This document shows positions 26,050 to 34,586 of a stretch of 64,000 nucleotides of DNA, one piece after another (position 1 is the first letter of the stretch; every line of letters begins with the position of its first letter). The DNA comes from JAAFIP01 sp031431335. Its GTDB lineage: Bacteria > Pseudomonadota > Gammaproteobacteria > Burkholderiales > Burkholderiaceae_C. The notes beneath the pieces were generated by a model. It ran no database searches. It was not told the origin of the DNA and saw nothing but the letters and a program-made list of their open reading frames with translations. The DNA is taken from contig JANPDG010000143.1 of the NCBI GenBank assembly GCA_031431335.1, forward strand, positions 1 to 64,000, read 5' to 3'. The position numbers and the translations under genes are program-made.

Positions 26050-26763
26050 TCAAACTCCTAAGTAGCGGGTCAGCAGCCCAGGTTGACGGTGCAGTTCGGC
26101 AGAGCTGCCTGTGAACACCACCTCGCCCTTGACCAAGATCACATTGCGGTCGGTGATCTGGGTCACGTGCTGGTAGTTTTTGTCCACAATCACACTGCTC
26201 ATACCTGTTTGCTTGATGGTCTCGCAAATACGCCAAATGTCTTTGGCAATCAAGGGTGCCAAGCCTTCGGTGGCTTCGTCCAAAATCAAAACATCGGGGT
26301 TGGTCATCAGCGCGCGGCCAATGGTCAGCATTTGCTGCTCGCCGCCCGACAGCTGCTGCCCGCCGTGGCCTAAGCGCTCTTTGAGGCGCGGAAACGTGTC
26401 CAGCACACGCTCATATGTCCAGTCGCACTGCTTGCGTGTGCCCGCGCGCGCAGCCATGAGCAAGTTTTCTTTGACATTCAAATTGCCAAAGATGCCGCGC
26501 CCCTCGGGTACATACGCAATGCCTAGGTGGGCTACTTCATAAGCCGAACGGCCCGTCATCTCTTGGCCCGCAATATGCACACTGCCGCGCGCAGGTTTGA
26601 CCAAGCCCATGATGGACTTGAGCAAAGTTGATTTGCCCATGCCGTTGCGCCCCATTAGGCCAATGGTTTCACCTACGCCTACAGTAAAGTCAATGCCTTT
26701 TAAGATGTGGCTTGCGCCATAGTAGCTGTGCAGACCTTGCACCTGAATCAGTGGCGTGCCCAT
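26050..26763 (-). CDS. livF: LivF, ABC transporter ATPase (branched-chain amino-acid type)
   Basis: The 237-residue protein has Walker A GRNGMGKST, signature LSGGEQQM, Walker B VLILDEATEGL. The pattern YVPEGRGIFGNLNVKENL is typical of LivF. It is the last gene of a livH-livM-livG-livF run on the minus strand, with a 2-base gap to livG. The real substrate may be an aromatic acid or another compound, because the operon starts near ring-hydroxylating oxygenase genes. Confidence 0.9.
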   Translation of the reverse strand: MGTPLIQVQGLHSYYGASHILKGIDFTVGVGETIGLMGRNGMGKSTLLKSIMGLVKPARGSVHIAGQEMTGRSAYEVAHLGIAYVPEGRGIFGNLNVKENLLMAARAGTRKQCDWTYERVLDTFPRLKERLGHGGQQLSGGEQQMLTIGRALMTNPDVLILDEATEGLAPLIAKDIWRICETIKQTGMSSVIVDKNYQHVTQITDRNVILVKGEVVFTGSSAELHRQPGLLTRYLGV

Positions 26764-26765
26764 GC

Positions 26766-27515
26766 TCAGTGCGCCTCGCCTAGATAGGCTGCTTGTACCG
26801 CAGGGTCTGCGCGCACCTGCGCAGGCTGTCCACTGGCAATCATTTGGCCATTCACCATGACGGTGAGTTGGTCAGCCAGTGTAAATACGGCATCCATATC
26901 GTGCTCCACCAGCAAGATGGCGTGCTGGGGTTTGAGAGCCTGCAGGAGTTCGATCATCTTGTGCGCCTCGGCCGTGCCCATGCCTGCCAAAGGTTCGTCG
27001 AGTAGCAGCACTTGGGGCTGAGTGGCCAGCGCCATAGCGATCTCTAGCTGGCGTTGCTCTCCGTGGGATAGCGCAGCCGCTTGCGCGCTCTCGCGCCCGC
27101 TCAAGCCTGCCTGCGTTATGGACTGCGCCGTCAATTGATTGCTAGCGTCAAACGCACTGGCGCGGGCCAGCCAGCGCAACGCGTGCTGCGCGCGAGACTG
27201 CGCAGCCAAGTGCACGTTGTCCCATACCGTCAGGGGCAAAAAGATATTGGTTTTTTGGTAGCTACGGCCCAAGCCACTGCGCGAGATTGTCTCGGGTGCT
27301 GCACCGGTCACATCGTGGCCTAATAAATGCACGCTGCCCGAGGTGGGGCGCAGATCGCCCGAGAGCAGGTTGGTCAGTGTTGACTTGCCTGCACCGTTGG
27401 GGCCGATGACAGCGTGAATGGTGTTGCGCACCAGTGTGATCGATAGTTCGCTCACGGCAGCCAAGCCGCCAAACCGTTTGGTCAGATTGCGGGCGACGAG
27501 CAATACGTCGCTCAT
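26766..27515 (-). CDS. livG: LivG, ABC transporter ATPase (branched-chain amino-acid type)
   Basis: The 249-residue protein has Walker A GPNGAGKST, signature LSHGEQRQLEIAMAL and Walker B VLLLDEPLAGMG, the LivG pattern. The start overlaps the livM stop by four bases, showing translational coupling. Confidence 0.9.
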   Translation of the reverse strand: MSDVLLVARNLTKRFGGLAAVSELSITLVRNTIHAVIGPNGAGKSTLTNLLSGDLRPTSGSVHLLGHDVTGAAPETISRSGLGRSYQKTNIFLPLTVWDNVHLAAQSRAQHALRWLARASAFDASNQLTAQSITQAGLSGRESAQAAALSHGEQRQLEIAMALATQPQVLLLDEPLAGMGTAEAHKMIELLQALKPQHAILLVEHDMDAVFTLADQLTVMVNGQMIASGQPAQVRADPAVQAAYLGEAH

Positions 27516-28498
27516 GGCTTGTCACCTTTGGCACCAGAGAACTTTTCAATCAAGCCAAGCAGGCCGCGTGGAGCAAGAATAACCACCGCAACGATAAACG
27601 CGCCCATCAACAGCTGCCAATGTTTGGTGATGTCTTTGAACACATGCAAAAACATCTCAAACGCAAACGCGCCCACAATGGCACCCGCAAAATTGCCCAT
27701 GCCGCCTAAGATGACCATCATGATCACATGGGCGCTGTTGTGAAAACCCATGAGCTCGGGGTTGATGTAGCCAGTCTGCACGCCCCATAAATAGCCCGCC
27801 ACACCCGCCAGCGCACCCGCTAAGGTGAAGGCTGCCAGCTTGTAGCTGTAGGTACGGTAGCCCATAGCGCGCATGCGGTGTTCGTTGATGCGTATGCCGC
27901 TCAGCGTGCGGCCAAAGGGGCTAAAAAGTACACGGCGCAAAAAGAAATACACCGCCAACATCAGTACAAAAACCAAAAAATAAAGGCTGCGCTTATTGTC
28001 CAGGTTCAGTAGCTCGATACTGCCCAGCGCTACCACTGGCTTGAGGTTGATATACAGCCCGTCTGAGCCGCCCAGAGCTTTGTTGTCAAAGAATGCAAAA
28101 AACACCATTTGGGCAAACGCCATCGTGACCATGATGAAGTAAATACCGTGCGTGCGCACCACAAAAAACCCAATCACCGCCGCCGCCAACGCCGATGCAC
28201 CCACCGCCAAGGGCAGACTCCACCAAATACTTGCGCCACTGGCCTCGGGCGAGACAAACGCCAGCACATAACCCGCTAAGCCAAAGTAGGCCGCGTGGCC
28301 CAGCGAAACCAAGCCTGTAACGCCCTGCAGCACATCTAGGCTCATCGCAAAGATCGCCATGATCATCATGCGTGTGACCAGCCCCAAATAAAAGTCACTG
28401 CCCACAAACGGAAACACCGCCAGCGCGAGTGCGCCCAAGCCCAGCGTGAACCGCAGGCTGCGCGGCAGGCGCTCAAGATTGGTTTGTGCGGCGCTCAT
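27512..28498 (-). CDS. livM: LivM, ABC permease (branched-chain amino-acid type)
   Basis: The 328-residue membrane protein has about nine or ten segments. The diagnostic block LARAIRENE-like FGRTLSGIRINEHRMRAMGYRTYSYKLAAFTLAGALAGVAG is present. It forms the channel with LivH and overlaps livG by four bases. Confidence 0.9.
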   Translation of the reverse strand: MSAAQTNLERLPRSLRFTLGLGALALAVFPFVGSDFYLGLVTRMMIMAIFAMSLDVLQGVTGLVSLGHAAYFGLAGYVLAFVSPEASGASIWWSLPLAVGASALAAAVIGFFVVRTHGIYFIMVTMAFAQMVFFAFFDNKALGGSDGLYINLKPVVALGSIELLNLDNKRSLYFLVFVLMLAVYFFLRRVLFSPFGRTLSGIRINEHRMRAMGYRTYSYKLAAFTLAGALAGVAGYLWGVQTGYINPELMGFHNSAHVIMMVILGGMGNFAGAIVGAFAFEMFLHVFKDITKHWQLLMGAFIVAVVILAPRGLLGLIEKFSGAKGDKP

Positions 28499-28508
28499 GG
28501 CAGTGTGC

Positions 28509-29372
28509 TCATTGTTTAAACAGCCCTTCGGGCTTGAACAGCAGCACGAGCGCCATCAGCACATACACCAGCATGCTGGCCACAGACGGAAACAGCACTT
28601 TGCCAAAGGTGTCTACCAAGCCCACCAGCAGCGCTGCAATGAGTGCGCCGCGCACCGAGCCGATGCCGCCAATCACGACGACCACAAAGCACATGATCAG
28701 CACGCTCGAACCCATATTGGGGTAGACCGACGAGATGGGTGCGGCAATCATGCCCGCAATCGCTGCCAATGCTGTGCCCAAGGCAAACACGATCATTTGA
28801 ATGCGCTTGACGTTCACGCCCAGTGCCTGCGCCATCTCACTGTTAAAGGCACCCGCACGAATTTTCATGCCCAGCTTGGTTTTAGAGATCAGCAAATACA
28901 AGCCGATGGCCAAAGCGATGCACAAACCGCTCATGAACAGTCGGTAGACAGGGTAGGACAAATTTTCGGTCAGCGGGATGGACGCAGACAGCGCATCAGG
29001 AATATTCACGCCATGCACATCGTCGCCCCAGACGATAGAGCGCGTCTCTTCAAAGATATAAATCAGGCCAAAGGTCAGCAGCACTTGGTCAAGATGGCTG
29101 CGCTGGTAGAAGTGGCGAAACAGCAGCCACTCAAGCGCCAAGCCAAACAGCACTGCGAGCACTGCGCCCAAGACGATGGCCAATGTAAAGCTGCCGGTCA
29201 GGGTGGCCAGCGACCACGCCATATAAGCGCCCAGCATATAAAAGCTGCCGTGTGCCAAGTTGACCACGCCCATGATGCCGAAGATCAGCGTTAAACCTGC
29301 GGCCAGCATGAACAGCAGCAACCCATACTGCACGCTGTTGAGCAACTGGATAAGAAAAGTACCGAAATCCAT
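28509..29372 (-). CDS. livH: LivH, ABC permease (branched-chain amino-acid type)
   Basis: The 287-residue membrane protein has the LivH entry QLLNSVQYGLLLFMLAAGLTLIFGIMGVVNLAHGSFYMLGAYM and the loop RIQMIVFALGTALAAIAGMIAAP. It is 10 bases upstream of livM and is preceded by the LysE-type exporter gene. Confidence 0.9.
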   Translation of the reverse strand: MDFGTFLIQLLNSVQYGLLLFMLAAGLTLIFGIMGVVNLAHGSFYMLGAYMAWSLATLTGSFTLAIVLGAVLAVLFGLALEWLLFRHFYQRSHLDQVLLTFGLIYIFEETRSIVWGDDVHGVNIPDALSASIPLTENLSYPVYRLFMSGLCIALAIGLYLLISKTKLGMKIRAGAFNSEMAQALGVNVKRIQMIVFALGTALAAIAGMIAAPISSVYPNMGSSVLIMCFVVVVIGGIGSVRGALIAALLVGLVDTFGKVLFPSVASMLVYVLMALVLLFKPEGLFKQ

Positions 29373-29389
29373 CAGTCAGAATCCAAGGC

Positions 29390-30016
29390 TTATTTACGCG
29401 CAGCCAATAGCAAGCAGCCCATGCCTGCAAATAGCCCGCCCGAGACGCGGTTAAACACCCGTGCGCGGCCCGCTTGGCGCAGCCAAGGTGCAATGCGTGC
29501 GGCAAACAGTGTGCACACGCTGAGTGTGGTGAACTCAAAGGCTACGAACGTGAGCGCCAAAATAGCAAACTGCGGTGCCCAAGCCTGCGTGCTGTCGACA
29601 AACTGCGGAAAGAACGCCGCAAAAAACAACAGCGCCTTAGGGTTGCTCGCGCCCACCAGCATGCCTTGCAAATACAGCTGCTTCATGCAGACGCCACTGT
29701 CTGCGCTGGCCGCAGGCAAGTCAAAGCTGCTGACTGGGCTGCGGAAGGTTTTGATACCGAGGTAAATTAAATATGCACCACCCACCAGTTTCAAAATCCA
29801 AAACGCGGTGTCTGACGCAGCCAGCACAGCGCCTAAACCCAGCGACGACAGCAAAATCATGCCCAGCGCAGCGGTGATGCTGCCGCTGGCCGAGGCCATG
29901 GCTTTAGGCGCACCGTGGGCTATGGCATTGGTCATGCTCATCAGCATGGTGGGGCCTGGTGTGAGCACCAGCAGTGCGACAGCAGCGAGGTAGAGCAGGT
30001 AGGTAGATAAGGTCAT
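29390..30016 (-). CDS. LysE/RhtB-family exporter
   Basis: The 208-residue protein with about six membrane segments starts with LLYLAAVALLVLTPGPTMLMSMTNAIAHG, the LysE/RhtB signature, and has GGAYLIYLGIKTFRSP. Members export amino acids or related metabolites. It is embedded between livK and livH, separated from livK by a terminator and from livH by 17 bases, so uptake and efflux genes share a transcription unit. Confidence 0.85.
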   Translation of the reverse strand: MTLSTYLLYLAAVALLVLTPGPTMLMSMTNAIAHGAPKAMASASGSITAALGMILLSSLGLGAVLAASDTAFWILKLVGGAYLIYLGIKTFRSPVSSFDLPAASADSGVCMKQLYLQGMLVGASNPKALLFFAAFFPQFVDSTQAWAPQFAILALTFVAFEFTTLSVCTLFAARIAPWLRQAGRARVFNRVSGGLFAGMGCLLLAARK

Positions 30017-30061
30017 AGTGCATTGAGCTTAAACGAAACTGAAACTAAAAAAGCGCATCCG

Positions 30062-30090
30062 AAAAAAGGGAGGTCCAAGCCTCCCTTTTG
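30062..30090 (-). terminator. Terminator downstream of livK
   Basis: AAAAGGGAGG and CCTCCCTTTT form a 10-bp stem, and on the minus strand the stem runs into six T. Placed between livK and the exporter, it probably attenuates the downstream permease genes so that the receptor is made in excess. Confidence 0.75.
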
Positions 30091-30108
30091 CTGGGGCGAC
30101 GCGTGTGG

Positions 30109-31296
30109 TTAGCCCATTTTGCAGCCCGCGCCGCTGTCAGCCAGCGCTTTGGCGGCTATGCCGATGACTTTGTTTTCTTTGTTTTCGACCTGGCGCACAT
30201 AAATGTCTTGCACCGGGTTGTGCGACTTGCTCATGGTCCATTTGCCGCGCGGGCTGTCGATGGTGGCGCCTTCCATAGCGGCGTACAAAGCCGCTTTGTT
30301 CGACAAGTCGCCTTTGACAGCATTGGCACCTTGAATCAGCAGCAAGCCCGTGTCGTAGCCTTGTACGGCGTACACATCGGGCTGCGACTTGAATGCCTTG
30401 GCGTAGGCCAAGCGGAAGTTTTTGTTGCGCGGGGTGTTCAGCGAGTCGCTGTAGTGCATGGTAGTGATAATGCCATCGGCAGCAGGGCCCGCAGCGTCCA
30501 GCACGCCTTCGGTCAAGAAGCCCGAGCCGTACAGCGGGATTTTGCCTTTGAGGCCCGCAGCAGCGTAGTCCTTAATAAACTTGGCTGCGCCGCCACCTGC
30601 CCAGAAGCAGGCCACAGCGTCAGGCTTGAGCGAGGCAATCTCAGTAAGGAAGGCTTGAAATTCGACGTTAGGAAACGGCAGGCTCATCTCTTTGATGATG
30701 GTGCCGCCTGCGGCCAAGTAGCCTTCTTTAAAGCCTTCCAGCGCTTCGTCGCCTGCAGCGTATTTCCAGGTGATCCACACGGCAGTTTTGTGGCCTTTGT
30801 CGAACATGACTTTGCCCAAAGCGCGGGTAGGCTGGCTGTTGCTAAAGCTGGTGCGAAACACGTTGGGCGCGCACAGTGCGCGCGTAGCGGCGTGCACGCC
30901 TGCGTTCGGGATTAAGCTCAATACACCTGACTCACGGGCGACCTTTTGAATGCCCATTTGCACGCCAGAGTGCACCGTACCTACCAGCACGTCTACTTTA
31001 TCGCGCTGCACTAATTTGGTCGCGTTTTCTACGCCTTTGGATGGGTCTGATTCATCATCCACCTTAAAAAACTCCACCTCACGGCCACCCAGCTTGCCGC
31101 CTTGCTCATTGAGCGCCATGCGAAAGCCGTTTTCAATGGCTACGCCCAGTTGAGCGAATGTGCCGGTGTTGGGCAGCATCATGCCGACGCGGATTTTGCC
31201 CGCCTGTGCGCTGGCCATGCCAGGCAATAGCAGGCCGGTGGACGCTGCGCCCACAAGGGCGGCGCTGCGAGATAAAACAAGGCGGCGGGTGGTCAT
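30109..31296 (-). CDS. livK: ABC substrate-binding protein, branched-chain amino-acid type
   Basis: The 395-residue protein starts at ATG 31296 (GGAGAT eight bases upstream). A twin-arginine-like signal (TTRRLVLSRSAALVGAASTGLLLPGMASAQA) precedes the periplasmic ligand-binding fold (VGMMLPNTGTFAQLGVAIENGFRMALNEQGGKLGGREVEFFKVDDESDPS). The open frame extends to 31359, but the extra N-terminal part lacks a signal. It is the receptor for the LivFGHM proteins, downstream of the oxygenase subunits. Confidence 0.88.
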   Translation of the reverse strand: MTTRRLVLSRSAALVGAASTGLLLPGMASAQAGKIRVGMMLPNTGTFAQLGVAIENGFRMALNEQGGKLGGREVEFFKVDDESDPSKGVENATKLVQRDKVDVLVGTVHSGVQMGIQKVARESGVLSLIPNAGVHAATRALCAPNVFRTSFSNSQPTRALGKVMFDKGHKTAVWITWKYAAGDEALEGFKEGYLAAGGTIIKEMSLPFPNVEFQAFLTEIASLKPDAVACFWAGGGAAKFIKDYAAAGLKGKIPLYGSGFLTEGVLDAAGPAADGIITTMHYSDSLNTPRNKNFRLAYAKAFKSQPDVYAVQGYDTGLLLIQGANAVKGDLSNKAALYAAMEGATIDSPRGKWTMSKSHNPVQDIYVRQVENKENKVIGIAAKALADSGAGCKMG

Positions 31297-31411
31297 AACG
31301 GGATCTCCAAAAAAAAATAGTTTAGGCTTAAAGTAATTTACTGCAAACAAGCGCGCCAAGTATTAGCGCTAACCCGAGGTGAAGTGAACAATAGCTGGTA
31401 CAGAGCAAAGT

Positions 31412-31882
31412 TTATACCGGCTTGATGATGGAATTAGGAATTAAATCGTTGTCAAAAATCGCTTGGCGTGACGCAAACTTCCATGCCCCACCAAGCTGCA
31501 CCAGCGTGTCGATATAACGGCCTGTGCTCAGGATCTGGGGCATGCTGTCGCGCTGCGTGCGAATAACGATATAGCTCGACTCAGCATGCATGCCGCCGTG
31601 CGCGTCCAAGTGCAGCGCAGGCGCGCCACACACATGGCGCTGGTAATACGGCTCATGGTAGATCGTGTGCGCCACGGCGTACACGCGGTCGCGCAGCATG
31701 GCTTGGCTAGTCAGGTGCATGACCGACAGCGGCAGCCCAGCGTCAAAGTTTTCGCGCGACTGCAGCTGGTATTGACCATGAGTGCAAAACAAATCGGGCC
31801 AAGTGGCGAGGTCGTTGCTGTCCAAAATCTGGTCAGACTGGCGCAGCAATGCGGCGATGGCTTGGGCTGTAGAAAAATCCAT
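31412..31882 (-). CDS. Ring-hydroxylating oxygenase small (beta) subunit
   Basis: The 156-residue protein has the cystatin/SnoaL-like fold of aromatic-ring-hydroxylating oxygenase beta subunits (LLRQSDQILDSNDLATWPDLF, YAVAHTIYHEPYYQRHVCG, ESSYIVIRTQ, STGRYIDTLV). It assembles with the adjacent Rieske alpha subunit. The ATG follows directly on the 3' end of interspersed repeat copy 4, and no Shine-Dalgarno is visible. Confidence 0.85.
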   Translation of the reverse strand: MDFSTAQAIAALLRQSDQILDSNDLATWPDLFCTHGQYQLQSRENFDAGLPLSVMHLTSQAMLRDRVYAVAHTIYHEPYYQRHVCGAPALHLDAHGGMHAESSYIVIRTQRDSMPQILSTGRYIDTLVQLGGAWKFASRQAIFDNDLIPNSIIKPV

Positions 31883-31883
31883 A

Positions 31884-31949
31884 TACTATAATTTTAATAG
31901 CTAACTATCTAATATCCCCGTCGGAAAATGCCAAAAAAGTCACCTAAAC
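31884..31949 (-). repeat. Interspersed repeat copy 4 (full), abutting the beta-subunit start
   Basis: On the minus strand it reads TTTAGGTGACTTTTTTGGCA, TTTTCCGACGGGGATATT, AGATAGTTAGCTATT and AAAATTATAGT, ending 2 bases before the ATG of the oxygenase beta subunit. It lies between the alpha- and beta-subunit genes in the direction of transcription. Confidence 0.85.
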
Positions 31950-31962
31950 ACCACCGATGAAT

Positions 31963-33297
31963 CTAAATACCCATCTGGTCGCGCCAGTAGGTGTACATGC
32001 CGCGAATCAGGGTTTCGGTGACGTTGTGGTCTGCGTTGGCTACGCCCGTGCCGTCTTGCTCGCTGATGGTACGCGCCTGTTGGTTGGCGGCATACGCCTG
32101 CTGTACAAACTCAATCACCTCACCGTCATCGGCTGACACAAAGCCTGCCGGGCCAAATAAGTTGGCTTGGCGCAGGCGGCGCTGGGTCATCTCGGGGGTG
32201 TCGTCTTCAAAGCCAAAGTGTGTCCATACAAAGTCAAACACTCCCGGCTCCACGGGCTGAATATGCCGTGTTGACAGCGAGTTGACTTGCTGCTGAATGA
32301 TGAGGCTTGGGAACAGGGTCATCATCACTACAGTAGGGCCTGCACCAGAGGTGCTGCCAGAATTCCACCAAGCCTCAGGCACGATGTCGAGCAGCGATTT
32401 GTCACCCAGCTGCATGTCTTCTTTAAAACTCGTCACGCCCTGCGTCACCGCACCTGCGCCGCCGTCGTTGCGCCGCGAGATCATGCACGCGTGGCGGTGT
32501 TTGGCGTCCATCACCATCTTGCTTTGCTGGTCAGCGCGCCACAGGCCAAAGGTCACAAACCAGGTGTGCAGCAGGCCAGGGTGGTAGGGGTCTTTGATGT
32601 TTTCTTGCATCAGCTTCCAGTTGGCGGGGATGCGTTGGCGGTTAACACCTAAGAGCTTGAGCGGCTTATGAAACACACGGTCAAAGTAGGGCAATACATC
32701 AGGCCCGAGATAGTCTTCGAAGGGCTCGACATCATGGTCAAAGCTGGCAAACACCACGCCACCGCGCCGCGCCACCTTGAGCTTGGTCAGGCCGTGGTCG
32801 CACAGATTAAAGTCTGCGTCCATACCGCCTTGCTGGGTTGTGCTGCCGTCCTCGTTAGCGCGCTCTACGCCATTGCGAAAGGTCAGGCCCACCAAGTCGC
32901 CGTTCAGTTTATAGGTCCACTGGTGATAAGGGCAGACAAAGCTACGCGCATTGCCTGTGCGCTCGCGCACAAACTGTACACCCCGGTGGGCGCAGCGGTT
33001 TTCCACCACATGAATCTGGTCGGGCTGGCCCGGCCTGCCGCGCTCGCGCACCATCACCACGCTGCGCTCGCCAATCTGCGTGCGCTTGTAGTCGCCTGCT
33101 TTAGGTATTTCGCACTCCAAGCCCACATAGCACCAGTGGCCTTTATAGAACAGCTGCTCCATCTCGCGTGCATAGACCTGTGGGTTGCTGTACACCCAGC
33201 CGGGCGCGCGGCTGGTGGGCGCGTCGCCCCACGCAGGCACAGTGCCTGGGGTGGTGGGGCCAGGCTGGGCTGGGTGAATAGGAATAATCGCGTGCAT
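31963..33297 (-). CDS. Rieske ring-hydroxylating oxygenase large (alpha) subunit, possibly salicylate 5-hydroxylase-like
   Basis: The 444-residue product (ATG 33297; a TTG at 33333 is an alternative) has the Rieske motif CAHRG...CPYHQW (near residues 100-125) and the mononuclear iron site in NIKDPYHPGLLH. Such subunits hydroxylate aromatic acids with two electrons from a ferredoxin/reductase. The alpha subunit resembles the NagG/anthranilate group, so salicylate to gentisate is an attractive guess, as gentisate genes lie at 52-56 kb. No ferredoxin or reductase gene is adjacent. Confidence 0.85.
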   Translation of the reverse strand: MHAIIPIHPAQPGPTTPGTVPAWGDAPTSRAPGWVYSNPQVYAREMEQLFYKGHWCYVGLECEIPKAGDYKRTQIGERSVVMVRERGRPGQPDQIHVVENRCAHRGVQFVRERTGNARSFVCPYHQWTYKLNGDLVGLTFRNGVERANEDGSTTQQGGMDADFNLCDHGLTKLKVARRGGVVFASFDHDVEPFEDYLGPDVLPYFDRVFHKPLKLLGVNRQRIPANWKLMQENIKDPYHPGLLHTWFVTFGLWRADQQSKMVMDAKHRHACMISRRNDGGAGAVTQGVTSFKEDMQLGDKSLLDIVPEAWWNSGSTSGAGPTVVMMTLFPSLIIQQQVNSLSTRHIQPVEPGVFDFVWTHFGFEDDTPEMTQRRLRQANLFGPAGFVSADDGEVIEFVQQAYAANQQARTISEQDGTGVANADHNVTETLIRGMYTYWRDQMGI

Positions 33298-33355
33298 ACG
33301 CCGCAGTGTCGGCCAAATGTTAGATGTTGCCAAGAGAATGGCGTGAACTGTGTAT

Positions 33356-33370
33356 ATTCACTATGTGAAT
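33356..33370. promoter_or_regulatory. Palindromic operator between the oxygenase operon and its LysR regulator
   Basis: ATTCAC-TAT-GTGAAT is a perfect 6-bp inverted repeat with three central bases and contains a T-N11-A LysR-type site. It lies 59 bases upstream of the oxygenase ATG and 47 bases upstream of the LysR gene. A near-identical motif (34493-34509) lies downstream of the regulator. Confidence 0.6.
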
Positions 33371-33416
33371 GACATAATGCTACACCACTGCGCCATTCAA
33401 GTGCACTATTCAAGCT

Positions 33417-34403
33417 ATGAAACTGCCCGTCGCCGCCACACTCGCTTCGATCGACATGAACCTGCTGCGCGTGCTGGACGTGCTGATGCAAGAGCGCAAG
33501 GTCGCGCCCGCTGCCGCACGCCTGGGCCTGTCGCAGCCTGCGGTGAGCAACGCACTGGCGCGCCTGCGCGTGGCGCTGGGCGACGAGCTGCTAACTCGCT
33601 CGTCCCAAGGCATGCAGCCCACCGCCTACGCGCTGGCCGTGCACGCCACGCTCGCGCCGTCGCTAGCGGCCATCGACACATCGCTTAAAAATAAAAATGC
33701 TTTCAACCCACTGACCGCGCAGTGGAGCGTGCGCTTGGCCATGACCGACATTGGCGAGATTGTGTTTTTGCCGCCGCTTTTGGCCCACCTGCGGCGCGCC
33801 GCGCCCGGCTTGACCATATCCACAGTGCAAAGCGCCCCTGCCGGCCTGAACGCCGCCATGGCCGAGGGCACCATCGACCTGGCATTGGGCTGGCTGCCTG
33901 ATGTGCCCCAAGGCTTCTACCAGCGCCGCCTGTTCAAACAGCGCTATGTGTGCCTGATGCGCAGCGGCCATCTACTGGCCAAGGCCAAACTGACATTGGA
34001 GCAATTTCTGCAAGCTGAGCATGTCGCCATTGATGCGCAGGGCACTGGTCATGCCAAGGCAGATGCGCGCTTGCAAGCGCTCAGTAGCAAGCGCCCCACT
34101 AATTTAGTTAAAGCCGCAGACACCACAGACACCGCATCCACCAGCACGCTGCAGCGCACAGTGGCAGTGCGCGTACCCAGCTTTTTAAGCGTGCCGTATT
34201 TGCTGGCCACATCCGATTTGATCGCCACCGTGCCCGAGCGCCTAGCCCAGCAAGCCTGCCAGCCATTTGGTCTGGTGGCTAAGGCACACCCCGTCAAAGT
34301 CTCCGAGTTTGAAGTCAAAATGTTTTGGCACCGCCGGGTGCACCAAGACGCAGCCAATCAGTGGCTGCGCGAGTGGCTGGCTGCTGAATTTACTGCGCAG
34401 TGA
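33417..34403 (+). CDS. LysR-type transcriptional regulator of the oxygenase operon
   Basis: The 328-residue protein has an N-terminal winged HTH (LASIDMNLLRVLDVLMQERKVAPAAARLGLSQPAVSNALARLRVALGDELL), the NahR/NagR-like subgroup start. A C-terminal effector domain (LTISTVQSAPAGLNAAMAEGTIDLALGWLPDVPQGFYQRRLFKQRYVCLMRSGHLL) follows. It is divergent from the oxygenase genes. Aromatic acids such as salicylate are typical inducers of this group. Confidence 0.9.
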   Translation: MKLPVAATLASIDMNLLRVLDVLMQERKVAPAAARLGLSQPAVSNALARLRVALGDELLTRSSQGMQPTAYALAVHATLAPSLAAIDTSLKNKNAFNPLTAQWSVRLAMTDIGEIVFLPPLLAHLRRAAPGLTISTVQSAPAGLNAAMAEGTIDLALGWLPDVPQGFYQRRLFKQRYVCLMRSGHLLAKAKLTLEQFLQAEHVAIDAQGTGHAKADARLQALSSKRPTNLVKAADTTDTASTSTLQRTVAVRVPSFLSVPYLLATSDLIATVPERLAQQACQPFGLVAKAHPVKVSEFEVKMFWHRRVHQDAANQWLREWLAAEFTAQ

Positions 34404-34492
34404 TTCACTCACTGCTTTTATTGGGTTCTAAATTTACAGCGAACCAATAATTACCTCTTCCAAAGGCCAGCTCACTACGTGTATTGATTACA

Positions 34493-34509
34493 TATTCATT
34501 GCATGAATA
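34493..34509. promoter_or_regulatory. Second palindromic operator-like site
   Basis: TATTCAT-TGC-ATGAATA is a perfect 7-bp inverted repeat with three central bases, containing TTCATTGCATGAA (T-N11-A). It lies 78 bases upstream of the ABC receptor gene at 34587 and shares the frame ATTCAY-N3-RTGAAT with the site at 33356. Confidence 0.55.
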
Positions 34510-34586
34510 AGCTCCATTAACGAACAGGACGCGCGCTAAGCCCATATTGCTGGCCAAATTCACCAAGTAAATAAAGGACATCACAC

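Noticed and set aside
28446..29294. 282-codon plus-strand open frame opposite livH/livM
   Set aside because: It is the shadow of two well-supported permease genes, rich in His/Gln/Arg as expected from the complement of membrane-protein codons, and has no recognisable domain.
30088..30915. 275-codon plus-strand open frame opposite livK
   Set aside because: Complement of a clear substrate-binding protein gene; composition typical of an antisense frame in GC-rich DNA.
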